Of a stretch of DNA of 8,983 nt, positions 1-5,867 are shown in pieces. The notes beneath the pieces were generated by a model. It ran no database searches and had not been told where the DNA came from. It saw only the letters and a list, made by a program, of their open reading frames with translations. Made by a program: the position numbers and the translations under genes. Origin of the DNA: an uncultured Bilophila sp. (GTDB taxonomy: Bacteria > Desulfobacterota > Desulfovibrionia > Desulfovibrionales > Desulfovibrionaceae); the NCBI GenBank assembly GCA_902373525.1, contig CABKMN010000092.1:1-8983 (forward strand), read 5' to 3'. Each line of letters begins with the position of its first letter. Position 1 is the stretch's first letter.

Positions 1-50
1 GGGGAGGGGAGGAGAACCCTTTCTTCAGAAAGGGTTCTCCTCCCCTCCCC
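1..50. terminator. Long perfect hairpin downstream of der (repeat-family copy 1)
   Basis: Bases 1-24 are the exact reverse complement of 27-50, so the stem is up to 24 bp less the few bases needed for a loop. On the plus strand it is followed by a T5 run at 54-58, which would make it an intrinsic terminator for a plus-strand gene lying left of the window. It also begins 18 nt after the der stop on the minus strand. Read in the direction of der, the 5' arm is G-rich, contains GGAGGAGA, and the apex reads CTTTCTGAAGAAAG, matching the copies at 6553-6590 and 8927-8979. The base of the stem is the first base of the window, so any further pairing or U-tract on the der side cannot be seen. It is probably a bidirectional terminator or a 3'-end stabilising hairpin. 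Confidence 0.75.
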
Positions 51-68
51 CGGTTTTTCATTCCTTAC

Positions 69-1427
69 CTATGCACTCTTTTTCTTGTGCGAAGAGCGGA
101 GACGCACGCGCATGGGGGCGTGCTCGATGCGGAAGAGCTTGCGGAGGGAGCGGTCAAGATAGCGGGCGTAGGTTTCGGACACGCGATCCGCGTCGCTCAC
201 GAAAAAGACGAAGGTCGGCGGGGCCACCTCGGCCTGCGTCAGATAGAAGAACTTCGGACGCACACGCTTGACCACGGGCGGCTGGTGCTTGGCGAGCACC
301 TCCTCCATCGCCCGGTTGAGCGCGCCGGTCCCGATGCGGGTGTTGCACTCCTCGCGGATTTGCTCCGCAAGCGGGATGATCCGGTCAAGCCCCACGCGCT
401 TCACCGCCGACACCATCAGAACGGGCACATGGTTGCAGAACTGGAGCACTTCCTTAAAGGACTTCTCCAGCGCGGCCTGCTCCTTGCGGCCCACGAGGTC
501 AATCTTGTTCACCAGAATCATGAACGGCGTCTTCCGCTCGTCAAGCAGGTCGATAAGCCGCTTGTCCTGCGCGGTCACGCCTTCCAGCGCGTCGATGACG
601 TAAAGGGTCACGTCCGCCTTGGTCGTGCTCTTGAGGGAAGAGTTGACCGAAAAACGCTCCACGGTATCCGTGATGCGGGTCTTGCGGCGCACGCCCGCCG
701 TGTCCACGAACACGCAGGGCTGCCCGCCGTACACGAAGGGGATGTCCACGCTGTCGCGGGTCGTGCCCGCCACGTCGCTGACGATCATCCGGTCCTCGCC
801 GACGATGGCGTTGACCATCGACGACTTGCCCGCGTTGGGGCGGCCAAGCATGGCGAGACGGAGCATGTTCTCCGGCGCGGCCTCGGCGTCGAGGTCCTCG
901 GCGGGGAGCAAGTCCACCAGCTCCTCTTCCAACGCGCGGATGTTGTGCCCGTGCTCGGCGGAGAGCGCCAGCATCGGGAACCCGAGGGCGTGGAATTCGG
1001 CCAGCATGGTGTCTTCGTGCTCCATGCCGTCCACCTTGTTGACCACGAGCAGCGTGGGCTTTCCGGCCCGGCGCACGAACGCCGCCAGATGCTCGTCAAA
1101 GGGCATCAGCCCGTCGCGTCCGTCCACCACGAGGCAGAACACCGCCGCCTCGCTCATGGCCGCCTGCGTCTGCTGGAGGATTTCCGCCTCGAAACCGCGG
1201 AGTCCTTCGGGACCGTCGGCCACGGAATAATGGCTGTCGAGCGTCACGCCGCCGGTATCGATCAAGGTGAAGGATCGCCCGCTCCGCGAACGGACCACGC
1301 CTTCCATGCGGTCGCGGGTCACGCCCGGACGGTCATGGGTGATGGCCCGGTTACTGCGGATAAGCCGATTGAACAGCGTGGACTTGCCCACGTTGGGACG
1401 GCCAAGCAAAGCTATTTTGGGGAGCAT
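69..1427 (-). CDS. der: Ribosome-assembly GTPase Der (EngA), double-domain GTPase
   Basis: The 452-residue product is an essential GTPase that helps mature the 50S ribosomal subunit in the cytoplasm. Two complete GTPase domains are visible in tandem, the hallmark of Der. In the first, the P-loop GRPNVGKST is at 9-17, DTGG at 57-60 and NKVD at 130-133. In the second, GRPNAGKS is at 195-202, DTAG at 242-245 and NKID at 307-310. An acidic linker (about 173-186) joins them, and a C-terminal KH-like domain (about 360-440) ends in a basic tail, KKKSA. The length is normal for the family. The ATG at 1427 is preceded by GAGGAAG (1432-1438), a good ribosome binding site. der follows serS in the same direction across 151 bp that contain a terminator; I see no convincing promoter for der there, so it may depend on read-through or a weak promoter. 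The identification is secure. Confidence 0.98.
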   Translation of the reverse strand: MLPKIALLGRPNVGKSTLFNRLIRSNRAITHDRPGVTRDRMEGVVRSRSGRSFTLIDTGGVTLDSHYSVADGPEGLRGFEAEILQQTQAAMSEAAVFCLVVDGRDGLMPFDEHLAAFVRRAGKPTLLVVNKVDGMEHEDTMLAEFHALGFPMLALSAEHGHNIRALEEELVDLLPAEDLDAEAAPENMLRLAMLGRPNAGKSSMVNAIVGEDRMIVSDVAGTTRDSVDIPFVYGGQPCVFVDTAGVRRKTRITDTVERFSVNSSLKSTTKADVTLYVIDALEGVTAQDKRLIDLLDERKTPFMILVNKIDLVGRKEQAALEKSFKEVLQFCNHVPVLMVSAVKRVGLDRIIPLAEQIREECNTRIGTGALNRAMEEVLAKHQPPVVKRVRPKFFYLTQAEVAPPTFVFFVSDADRVSETYARYLDRSLRKLFRIEHAPMRVRLRSSHKKKSA

Positions 1428-1526
1428 GCGACTTCCTCATCAGAAAATATCGGGTGACGCCCGCCGTGATGCGGACGGAGAAACTTCGGGGATCATCGCC
1501 CCCAAAGGCAAAAGGCTGGAAAGGGA

Positions 1527-1567
1527 AAACGGGGGAGGGAAACCGGTTCCGAAAGGTCCCCCTCCCC
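1527..1567 (-). terminator. Intrinsic terminator of serS
   Basis: Arms 1555-1567 and 1532-1544 form a 13-bp stem in minus-strand RNA. Two of the pairs are G-U wobbles that would be A-C mismatches in plus-strand RNA, so the structure is intact only in the serS direction. A GUUUU run (1526-1530) follows one base beyond the stem. The hairpin starts 11 nt after the serS stop. The base of the stem is GGGGAGG, the same start as in the other terminators of this window. Confidence 0.75.
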
Positions 1568-1578
1568 GATTGGCTCGG

Positions 1579-2853
1579 TTATTTCGTCGGTTCGATGAGT
1601 TCCTGACCGCCCATGTAGGGCACGAGAGCCTTGGGAACCACGATGGAGCCGTCCCGCTGCTGGTAGTTTTCCATAATGGCGACCAGCGAGCGGCCCGTGG
1701 GCAGGCCGGACCCGTTCAGGGTGTGCACGAACTCGGGCTTGCCGCCCTTGGGACGGAAGCGGATGTTGGCGCGGCGGGCCTGAAAGTCGATGCAGTTGGA
1801 GCACGAAGAAATTTCGCGGTAGGTCTCCTGACCGGGCAGCCACACTTCCACGTCGTAGGTCTTGCAGGCGGAGAAGCCCATGTCCCCGGCGCAGAGGGTG
1901 ATCGTGCGGTACGGCAGTTCGAGGCGCTCCAGCAGGGTTTCCGCGCTGCGGCGCATTTCCTCAAGATACTTGAAGGAATCGTCGGGGTGCGTGATGTACA
2001 CCATTTCCACCTTGGTGAACTGGTGCTGCCGGATGTAGCCGCGCGTGTCCTTGCCCGCCGAACCGGCTTCGGAACGGAAGCAGGAGCTCTGCGCACAGTA
2101 GCGTTTGGGCAGTTCGGCCTCGTCGAGGATTTCGTCGGCGTGCAGGTTCGTCACCGGCACTTCGGCGGTGGGGATAAGGTAGTATTCCCAAGCCGGAATC
2201 TTGAACAGGTCTTCCTCGAACTTGGGCAGTTGGCCCGTGCCCTGCATGGTCTTGCGGTTGACCATGAGCGGCGGCAGGATTTCGGTGCGGCCCTCTTCGC
2301 GGTGGAAGTCGAGATAGAAGTTGACCAGCGCGCGTTCGAGACGGGCGGCCCAGCCCCACGACACCGTGAAGCGGCTCCCCGCGAGCTTGGCGCCGCGTTC
2401 GAAATCGAGGCCGCCGTTGTCGTTGCTCAGGTCCCAATGGTTCTTCGCCGGGAAGTCGAAGGCGCGGGGCGTTCCCCAGCGGTGGAGTTCCACGTTGTCG
2501 TTTTCGTCCACGCCGTCGGGCACGCTGGCGTCCGGGATGTTCGGCACGGTCAGCATCCAGTCGGCCAGATCGGCCTTCACCGCGTCGGTGGCGCTGTCCA
2601 GCGCGCCGATGCGGGCGGAAAGATCGGAAAGACCGGCGATGAGGGCGGAGGCGTCCTCGCCCGCGCGCTTCAGACGGGCCACTTCGCCGGAAGCCCGGTT
2701 GCGCTCGGCCTTGAGCGCCTCCACTTCGGCAAGCAGTTCGCGGCGCTTGTTGTCGAGTTCTTCAAAGGTCCGCATGCTCAGGGGCGAATGACGCTTCGCC
2801 AGAGCCGCGGCGACCACTTCGGGATTTTTCTGCAACAGTTTGAGATCAAGCAC
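1579..2853 (-). CDS. serS: Seryl-tRNA synthetase, GTG start
   Basis: This class II aminoacyl-tRNA synthetase charges tRNA-Ser, and tRNA-Sec where present, in the cytoplasm. The 424-residue product opens with MLDLKLLQKNPE (GTG read as Met), the usual SerRS N-terminus. It continues with the tRNA-binding helical hairpin (about 28-100, rich in charged heptads) and then the catalytic core. The TAE serine-site motif is at 229-231, motif 2 contains FRSEAG at 259-264, and motif 3 contains NGSGLPTGRSL at 380-390 with the ATP-binding Arg388. The GTG at 2853 is chosen because AAGGAG lies 7 nt upstream and the family begins exactly there. The in-frame ATG at 2982 would add 43 Arg/Gly-rich residues encoded by the structured leader, and is rejected. 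Transcription probably starts from the promoter at 3003-3031. The identification is secure. Confidence 0.98.
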   Translation of the reverse strand: MLDLKLLQKNPEVVAAALAKRHSPLSMRTFEELDNKRRELLAEVEALKAERNRASGEVARLKRAGEDASALIAGLSDLSARIGALDSATDAVKADLADWMLTVPNIPDASVPDGVDENDNVELHRWGTPRAFDFPAKNHWDLSNDNGGLDFERGAKLAGSRFTVSWGWAARLERALVNFYLDFHREEGRTEILPPLMVNRKTMQGTGQLPKFEEDLFKIPAWEYYLIPTAEVPVTNLHADEILDEAELPKRYCAQSSCFRSEAGSAGKDTRGYIRQHQFTKVEMVYITHPDDSFKYLEEMRRSAETLLERLELPYRTITLCAGDMGFSACKTYDVEVWLPGQETYREISSCSNCIDFQARRANIRFRPKGGKPEFVHTLNGSGLPTGRSLVAIMENYQQRDGSIVVPKALVPYMGGQELIEPTK

Positions 2854-2860
2854 TTCGGCG

Positions 2861-2866
2861 CTCCTT
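2861..2866 (-). promoter_or_regulatory. Ribosome binding site of serS
   Basis: AAGGAG on the minus strand lies 7 nt before the GTG at 2853. It decides the start in favour of GTG over the far-upstream ATG at 2982, which has no comparable site. Confidence 0.85.
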
Positions 2867-2881
2867 GTCGTCCTGTATGAT

Positions 2882-2911
2882 AAAGAAAACCGCCGGACCC
2901 GGCGTCCCGGC
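2882..2911 (-). promoter_or_regulatory. Terminator-like hairpin in the serS leader (possible attenuator)
   Basis: In minus-strand RNA, 2911-2904 (GCCGGGAC) pairs with 2898-2892 (GUCCGGC) with one bulged G and a 5-nt loop. Three bases after the stem comes UUUUCUUU (2889-2882). This is the layout of an intrinsic terminator, placed between the promoter (3003-3031) and the serS start (2853). Upstream in the leader, CGTCCC-GA-GGGACG (2925-2938) and CCGCCC/GGGCGG (2941-2946 with 2961-2966) can form other hairpins. A second copy of the sequence that builds the stem (2911-2923) offers competing pairings. Control by attenuation is my inference; no T-box-like element was recognised. Confidence 0.4.
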
Positions 2912-2923
2912 CCGGCGTCCCGG
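2898..2923. repeat. Tandem duplication of a 13-bp GC-rich unit
   Basis: CCCGGCGTCCCGG occurs twice with no gap (2898-2910 and 2911-2923). Related pieces recur nearby: CGTCCC in the palindrome at 2925-2938 and GCGTCCCGGA just before the lipoprotein promoter. It lies inside the serS leader and provides part of the terminator-like stem there. Confidence 0.85.
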
Positions 2924-3002
2924 ACGTCCCGAGGGACGCCCCGCCCTTTTCCCCGGCTGCGGGCGGTCCGGGAAACGTTCACTCCGTCGTTTTGAATTTT
3001 TC

Positions 3003-3031
3003 AGTTTAGGCAAGTTCCCGAAACCCGTCAA
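3003..3031 (-). promoter_or_regulatory. Predicted sigma-70 promoter of serS
   Basis: On the minus strand a -35 of TTGACG (3031-3026), a 17-nt spacer and a -10 of TAAACT (3008-3003) lie upstream of serS. The -35 matches the consensus in five of six positions and the -10 in four. Transcription would start near 2996, giving a leader of roughly 140 nt. Confidence 0.6.
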
Positions 3032-3070
3032 CCTGTGCGGAAGCCCGCACCGCGTCCCGGACTTCCCGGA

Positions 3071-3099
3071 TTGCATCCCGTCCGCAAACAGGCTATGAT
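3071..3099 (+). promoter_or_regulatory. Predicted sigma-70 promoter of the lipoprotein gene
   Basis: TTGCAT (3071-3076), a 17-nt spacer and TATGAT (3094-3099) form a near-consensus promoter. Transcription would start near 3106, about 30 nt before the ATG at 3136. It is back to back with the serS promoter, with 39 bp between the two -35 elements. Confidence 0.7.
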
Positions 3100-3135
3100 T
3101 TCTCTTCATCAGACAGCCCGTTTCGGAGGTTCATC

Positions 3136-3720
3136 ATGTCCATACAGGTCCGCCGCGTCCTTACGCTCGTCCTGACGCTGGCCACGCTGACGCTGCTCGC
3201 CGCCTGCGGCCCCAGCAACAACGTCCGCCTCATCTACAACACGAATACGAACGCCGTATTGCCGCTGCCCGGTTCGCCCAGCGTCGCGGTGGTCATGTTC
3301 AATGACCAGAGAACCCGCCAGTACATCGGGGAACGCAAGGACGGCTCGGTCTTCACCGCAAGCTCCACCATCGCGGACTGGTTCAGCCGCTCGCTCGCCG
3401 ACGAACTCGGACGGCAGGGCGTGCAGGTTTCCTTCGCGCCCACGCTGGAGCAGGCCCGCGCCGCCAAGCCCGACTACATCGTAACCGGCGACATCACCGA
3501 CGTCTGGATGCAGGAACTGAGCGCCACCCGCGTGCAGTGCACCATCAAGGCCAAGATCGCGCTGTCCAGCAAGAAGGGCGTGGTGTACTCCGAAAACCTG
3601 AGCTCGTCGCAGGAACGCCAGTTCATCCCGTCCGGCTCGGCCATCGAAAGCCTGCTCTCCGATACGCTGCGCGACCTGCTGGTCCCGGCGGCGAAGAAGA
3701 TTCAGGGCCAGCTCCGCTGA
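3136..3720 (+). CDS. Small outer-membrane-type lipoprotein, YajG-like
   Basis: The 194-residue product carries a lipoprotein signal: MSIQVRR, a hydrophobic stretch at about 8-20, and the lipobox LAAC with the acylated Cys24. The residues after the Cys are GPSN, without Asp at +2, so an outer-membrane location is expected by the Lol rule. The mature part (about 170 residues) resembles the YajG family of uncharacterised lipoproteins in layout: a strand ending in FNDQRT, a helix with ADWFSRSLADELGRQG, the strand PDYIVTGDITDV, a long strand region and the closing helix SLLSDTLRDLL. This resemblance is from memory and is moderate. Function is unknown; a role at the cell envelope is likely. GGAGG (3125-3129) lies 6 nt before the ATG. 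The gene has its own promoter and terminator, so it looks monocistronic. Confidence 0.85.
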   Translation: MSIQVRRVLTLVLTLATLTLLAACGPSNNVRLIYNTNTNAVLPLPGSPSVAVVMFNDQRTRQYIGERKDGSVFTASSTIADWFSRSLADELGRQGVQVSFAPTLEQARAAKPDYIVTGDITDVWMQELSATRVQCTIKAKIALSSKKGVVYSENLSSSQERQFIPSGSAIESLLSDTLRDLLVPAAKKIQGQLR

Positions 3721-3742
3721 GCGGCCTGAAATACGTTGATGC

Positions 3743-3778
3743 GGGGAGGGGAAACCGTCGGGCTTTCCCTCCCTTTTT
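3743..3778 (+). terminator. Intrinsic terminator of the lipoprotein gene
   Basis: GGGAGGGGAAA (3744-3754) pairs with TTTCCCTCCC (3764-3773) with one bulged G and a 9-nt loop, followed directly by T5 (3774-3778). It lies 22 nt after the stop of the lipoprotein gene. Confidence 0.8.
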
Positions 3779-3816
3779 CGATCCTTCTTCCGGCGGCCCT
3801 TCCGCCCGGTGACGCC

Positions 3817-4146
3817 ATGCGACAGGAACCCTGCAAGACCCACGGGCACCTCTTCCCCGCCGACGGGCGCGTCCTCGACGCCGTCAACGCCGTGCTCGCC
3901 GACTGGAACATCCCCGAATGCACGGAGCTTGAAGGCGACATTTTCCGCATCAGCTTCGAAGGCGTGTTCTTCCCGCTGGACGACGTGCTCGACGCGCTGC
4001 GGCCTTTGCTTTGCGCGGAAAGTTCCGGTAAAATCGATTTGATCGACATGGAAAACTGGACGCTGACGCGCGCGGCCTTCTCCGGCGCGGAAATCACGAC
4101 CAAGACCGTGGGGCTCAACCACGTTCTGGCCTATTCCGGGCATTGA
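3817..4146 (+). CDS. Uncharacterised small acidic protein
   Basis: I do not recognise this family. The 109-residue product has no signal peptide or membrane segment and is likely cytoplasmic. It begins MRQEPCKTHGHLFPADGRVL and has regularly spaced hydrophobic segments rich in Asp and Glu (for example VLDAVNAVLADW and FPLDDVLDAL). A late segment, KIDLIDMENWTLTR, leads into a GAEITTKTVGLNHVL tail, suggesting a small alpha/beta fold. Two cysteines occur (6 and about 65) with no metal-site pattern. Codon use is strongly G/C at third positions like its neighbours, which supports a real gene. The start is the ATG at 3817. The in-frame ATG at 3736 would make the protein read through the preceding terminator and is rejected. 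No clear ribosome binding site precedes 3817, so expression may be weak or the start atypical. It is followed by the cobA-hemD leader. Confidence 0.7.
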   Translation: MRQEPCKTHGHLFPADGRVLDAVNAVLADWNIPECTELEGDIFRISFEGVFFPLDDVLDALRPLLCAESSGKIDLIDMENWTLTRAAFSGAEITTKTVGLNHVLAYSGH

Positions 4147-4159
4147 GGCCGGAAAACCC

Positions 4160-4186
4160 TTTTCATCAGCGCCGATTGACTATACC
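4160..4186 (+). promoter_or_regulatory. Weak candidate promoter for cobA-hemD
   Basis: TTTTCA (4160-4165) and TATACC (4181-4186) are spaced by 15 nt, shorter than usual, with a TG two bases before the -10. This is the only promoter-like arrangement I find between the stop at 4146 and cobA-hemD. It would give a leader of about 145 nt. Confidence 0.25.
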
Positions 4187-4215
4187 TTGTCGGTTGCCCG
4201 GACTCCGGGGCCGCT

Positions 4216-4324
4216 CCCGCCGGGCGGGCCGCTTTCGGCGGTGCCTCCCGCCGGGGCCTTTTCCCGTTGCGGGGCGAACGATTTTCCCCAAAAGCCAACC
4301 TGTCGAGCTCCGGCTCCGGACAGG
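4216..4324 (+). promoter_or_regulatory. Structured GC-rich leader upstream of cobA-hemD
   Basis: Two groups of hairpins are visible. GGCGGG (4223-4228) pairs with CCCGCC (4247-4252), enclosing CCGC (4229-4232) with GCGG (4238-4241) and a 5-nt bulge. The 5-bp stem 4216-4220/4224-4228 competes with it. Four T's follow at 4259-4262, so this could also serve as a poor terminator of the preceding small gene. Further on, CCTGTCGAG (4299-4307) pairs with CTC (4314-4316) and GACAGG (4319-4324), ending 4 nt before the ribosome binding site. I looked for a cobalamin-riboswitch B12 box and did not find one. Any regulatory role is inference. Confidence 0.4.
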
Positions 4325-4337
4325 AAACGAGGATCGC

Positions 4338-5864
4338 ATGAAAGTCTATCTCATCGGCGCCGGACCCGGCGACCCCGGCCTGCTGACCGTTAAAGGAAAG
4401 GAAGTTCTCGAAAAGGCCGACGTGGTTGTCTACGACTACCTCGCCAACGATACGCTGCTCGGCTACGCCCGCCCCGACGCGGAGCGCATCTACGTCGGCA
4501 AGATCGCCGGAAACCACGCCCTGTCGCAGGACGGCATCAACCGGCTGATCGTGGAAAAGGCCAAGGAAGGCAAAATCGTGGCCCGCCTCAAGGGCGGGGA
4601 CCCCTACATTTTCGGACGCGGCGGCGAAGAGGCCGAGGAACTGCTGGACGCGGGCGTGCCGTTCGAGGAAATCCCCGGCATCTCCAGCACCATCGCCGGA
4701 CCGGCCTACGCGGGCATCCCGCTGACGCACCGCAACTTCTCCTCCTCCGTGACCCTCATCACCGGCCACGAAAACCCCGACAAGCCCGGTTCGGTCCACA
4801 ACTGGAAGGCCCTCGCCGCCAGCGCGAACACCCTCGTGTTCGTCATGGGCATGAAGAACCTCCCGGACATTTCCCGGAACCTCATCGAAGCGGGTCTGCC
4901 CGCCGATACCCCGGCGGCCCTCGTCCACTGGGGGACCACGGCGAAGCACCGCAGCCTCGCCGCCACCATCGGCACCCTGCCCGAGGAAGCCGTCAGGCAG
5001 GGCTTCACCAACCCCTCCGTCATCATCGTAGGCAAGGTCGTGACCCTGCGCGACCGCCTCAACTGGTTCGAGCACAAGCCGCTCCTCGGCCGCAGCGTAG
5101 TCGTGACCCGCGCCCGCGAACAGGCCAGCGGCCTCGCCGCCCGGCTCGCCGAACTCGGGGCCGAAGTCATCCAGTTCCCCACCATCGACATCAAGCCGCT
5201 TGACGACTCCGCCGAGGTGGACGCCGCCGTCCGCGGGCTCAAGGGATACGACTGGCTGATCTTCACCTCCGCCAACGGCGTGAAATGCTTCTGGGACCGT
5301 CTTGAGGCGCAGGGGCTCGACGCCCGCGCGCTGGCCGGTCTCCAGGTCGCCGCCATCGGCCCCGCCACCGCGCAGGCCGTGCGCGCCCACGGCGTCGCGC
5401 CGGACTTCGTGCCCGAAGCGTACATTGCGGAAAGCGTCGCCAAGGGGCTCATCGAGAAGGGCATGGACGGCAAGAAGGTCCTTCTGCCCCGCGCCCGCGA
5501 AGCCCGCGAAGTGCTGCCCGAGGAACTCCGCAAGGCCGGAGCGGACGTGCGCGTGCTCCCGGTTTACGAAACCGTGCCCGCCGCCGCGCGCCGCGACGAC
5601 GTGCTCCAGCGTCTCGAAGCCGGAACGCTCGACGTCGTGACCTTCGGCTCCTCGTCCACGGTGGACAACTTCTTCGCCCAGATTCCCGCCGACGTCGTCA
5701 AGGCGCAGCCCGAGGGCAAACGCGTGAAGCTGGCGAGCATCGGCCCCGTGACCACGAAAACGCTCGCCAAGCACGGCTTCGCCTGCGACATCCAGCCGGA
5801 TGACTTCACCATTCCGGCGCTGGTCAAGGCGCTGGTCGCCTATTACGAACAACAGGGAGCCTGA
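4338..5864 (+). CDS. cobA-hemD: Fused uroporphyrinogen-III C-methyltransferase / uroporphyrinogen-III synthase
   Basis: The 508-residue cytoplasmic protein joins two consecutive steps of tetrapyrrole synthesis. HemD cyclises hydroxymethylbilane to uroporphyrinogen III. CobA methylates that with S-adenosylmethionine at C2 and C7 to give precorrin-2, the branch point to siroheme and cobalamin. Residues 1-250 are the methyltransferase: GAGPGDPGLLT at 7-17, VARLKGGDPYIFGRGGEE at 81-98, VTLITGHE at 138-145 and ALVHWGTTAKHRS at 194-206. Residues 251-508 are the HemD domain: GRSVVVTRAR at 251-260, FTSANG near 309 and the late strand KLASIGPVT. Both domains look complete. The ATG at 4338 follows GAGGA (4329-4333), and the family begins at MKVYLIGAGPG. 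An open extension back to 4143 is leader. purN starts 3 nt after the stop, so they are co-transcribed. In Desulfovibrio such a fusion feeds the siroheme-based route to heme (family knowledge). Confidence 0.97.
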   Translation: MKVYLIGAGPGDPGLLTVKGKEVLEKADVVVYDYLANDTLLGYARPDAERIYVGKIAGNHALSQDGINRLIVEKAKEGKIVARLKGGDPYIFGRGGEEAEELLDAGVPFEEIPGISSTIAGPAYAGIPLTHRNFSSSVTLITGHENPDKPGSVHNWKALAASANTLVFVMGMKNLPDISRNLIEAGLPADTPAALVHWGTTAKHRSLAATIGTLPEEAVRQGFTNPSVIIVGKVVTLRDRLNWFEHKPLLGRSVVVTRAREQASGLAARLAELGAEVIQFPTIDIKPLDDSAEVDAAVRGLKGYDWLIFTSANGVKCFWDRLEAQGLDARALAGLQVAAIGPATAQAVRAHGVAPDFVPEAYIAESVAKGLIEKGMDGKKVLLPRAREAREVLPEELRKAGADVRVLPVYETVPAAARRDDVLQRLEAGTLDVVTFGSSSTVDNFFAQIPADVVKAQPEGKRVKLASIGPVTTKTLAKHGFACDIQPDDFTIPALVKALVAYYEQQGA

Positions 5865-5867
5865 GCC

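Noticed and set aside
87..1457. 456-codon open frame antisense to der
   Set aside because: It mirrors the GC-rich third positions of der, gives a His/Arg/Val-rich product with no recognisable domain, and der is certain on the other strand.
1267..2880. 537-codon open frame antisense to serS
   Set aside because: It runs across the serS terminator and the whole serS gene and its composition is typical of an antisense shadow.
2885..2970. CRISPR or satellite array in the repeated GC-rich leader
   Set aside because: There are only two adjacent 13-bp copies and no spacers; this is a local duplication.
2846..3109. 87-codon frame on the minus strand through the serS leader, a possible leader peptide
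   Set aside because: It begins upstream of the predicted serS promoter and its Arg/Gly/Pro-rich product reflects the GC-rich leader. No run of serine codons suggests attenuation by translation.
3736..3816. Longer N-terminus for the small uncharacterised gene starting at 3736
   Set aside because: It would be translated through the hairpin and T-run that terminate the lipoprotein transcript.
4143..4337. 65-residue N-terminal extension of CobA-HemD
   Set aside because: The methyltransferase family begins at MKVYLIGAGPG, and the ATG at 4338 has a ribosome binding site. The extension is Arg/Pro/Gly-rich and encoded by the structured leader.
4147..4337. Cobalamin riboswitch upstream of cobA-hemD
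   Set aside because: Hairpins are present, but I could not find a B12-box-like conserved core, so a named riboswitch call is not supported.
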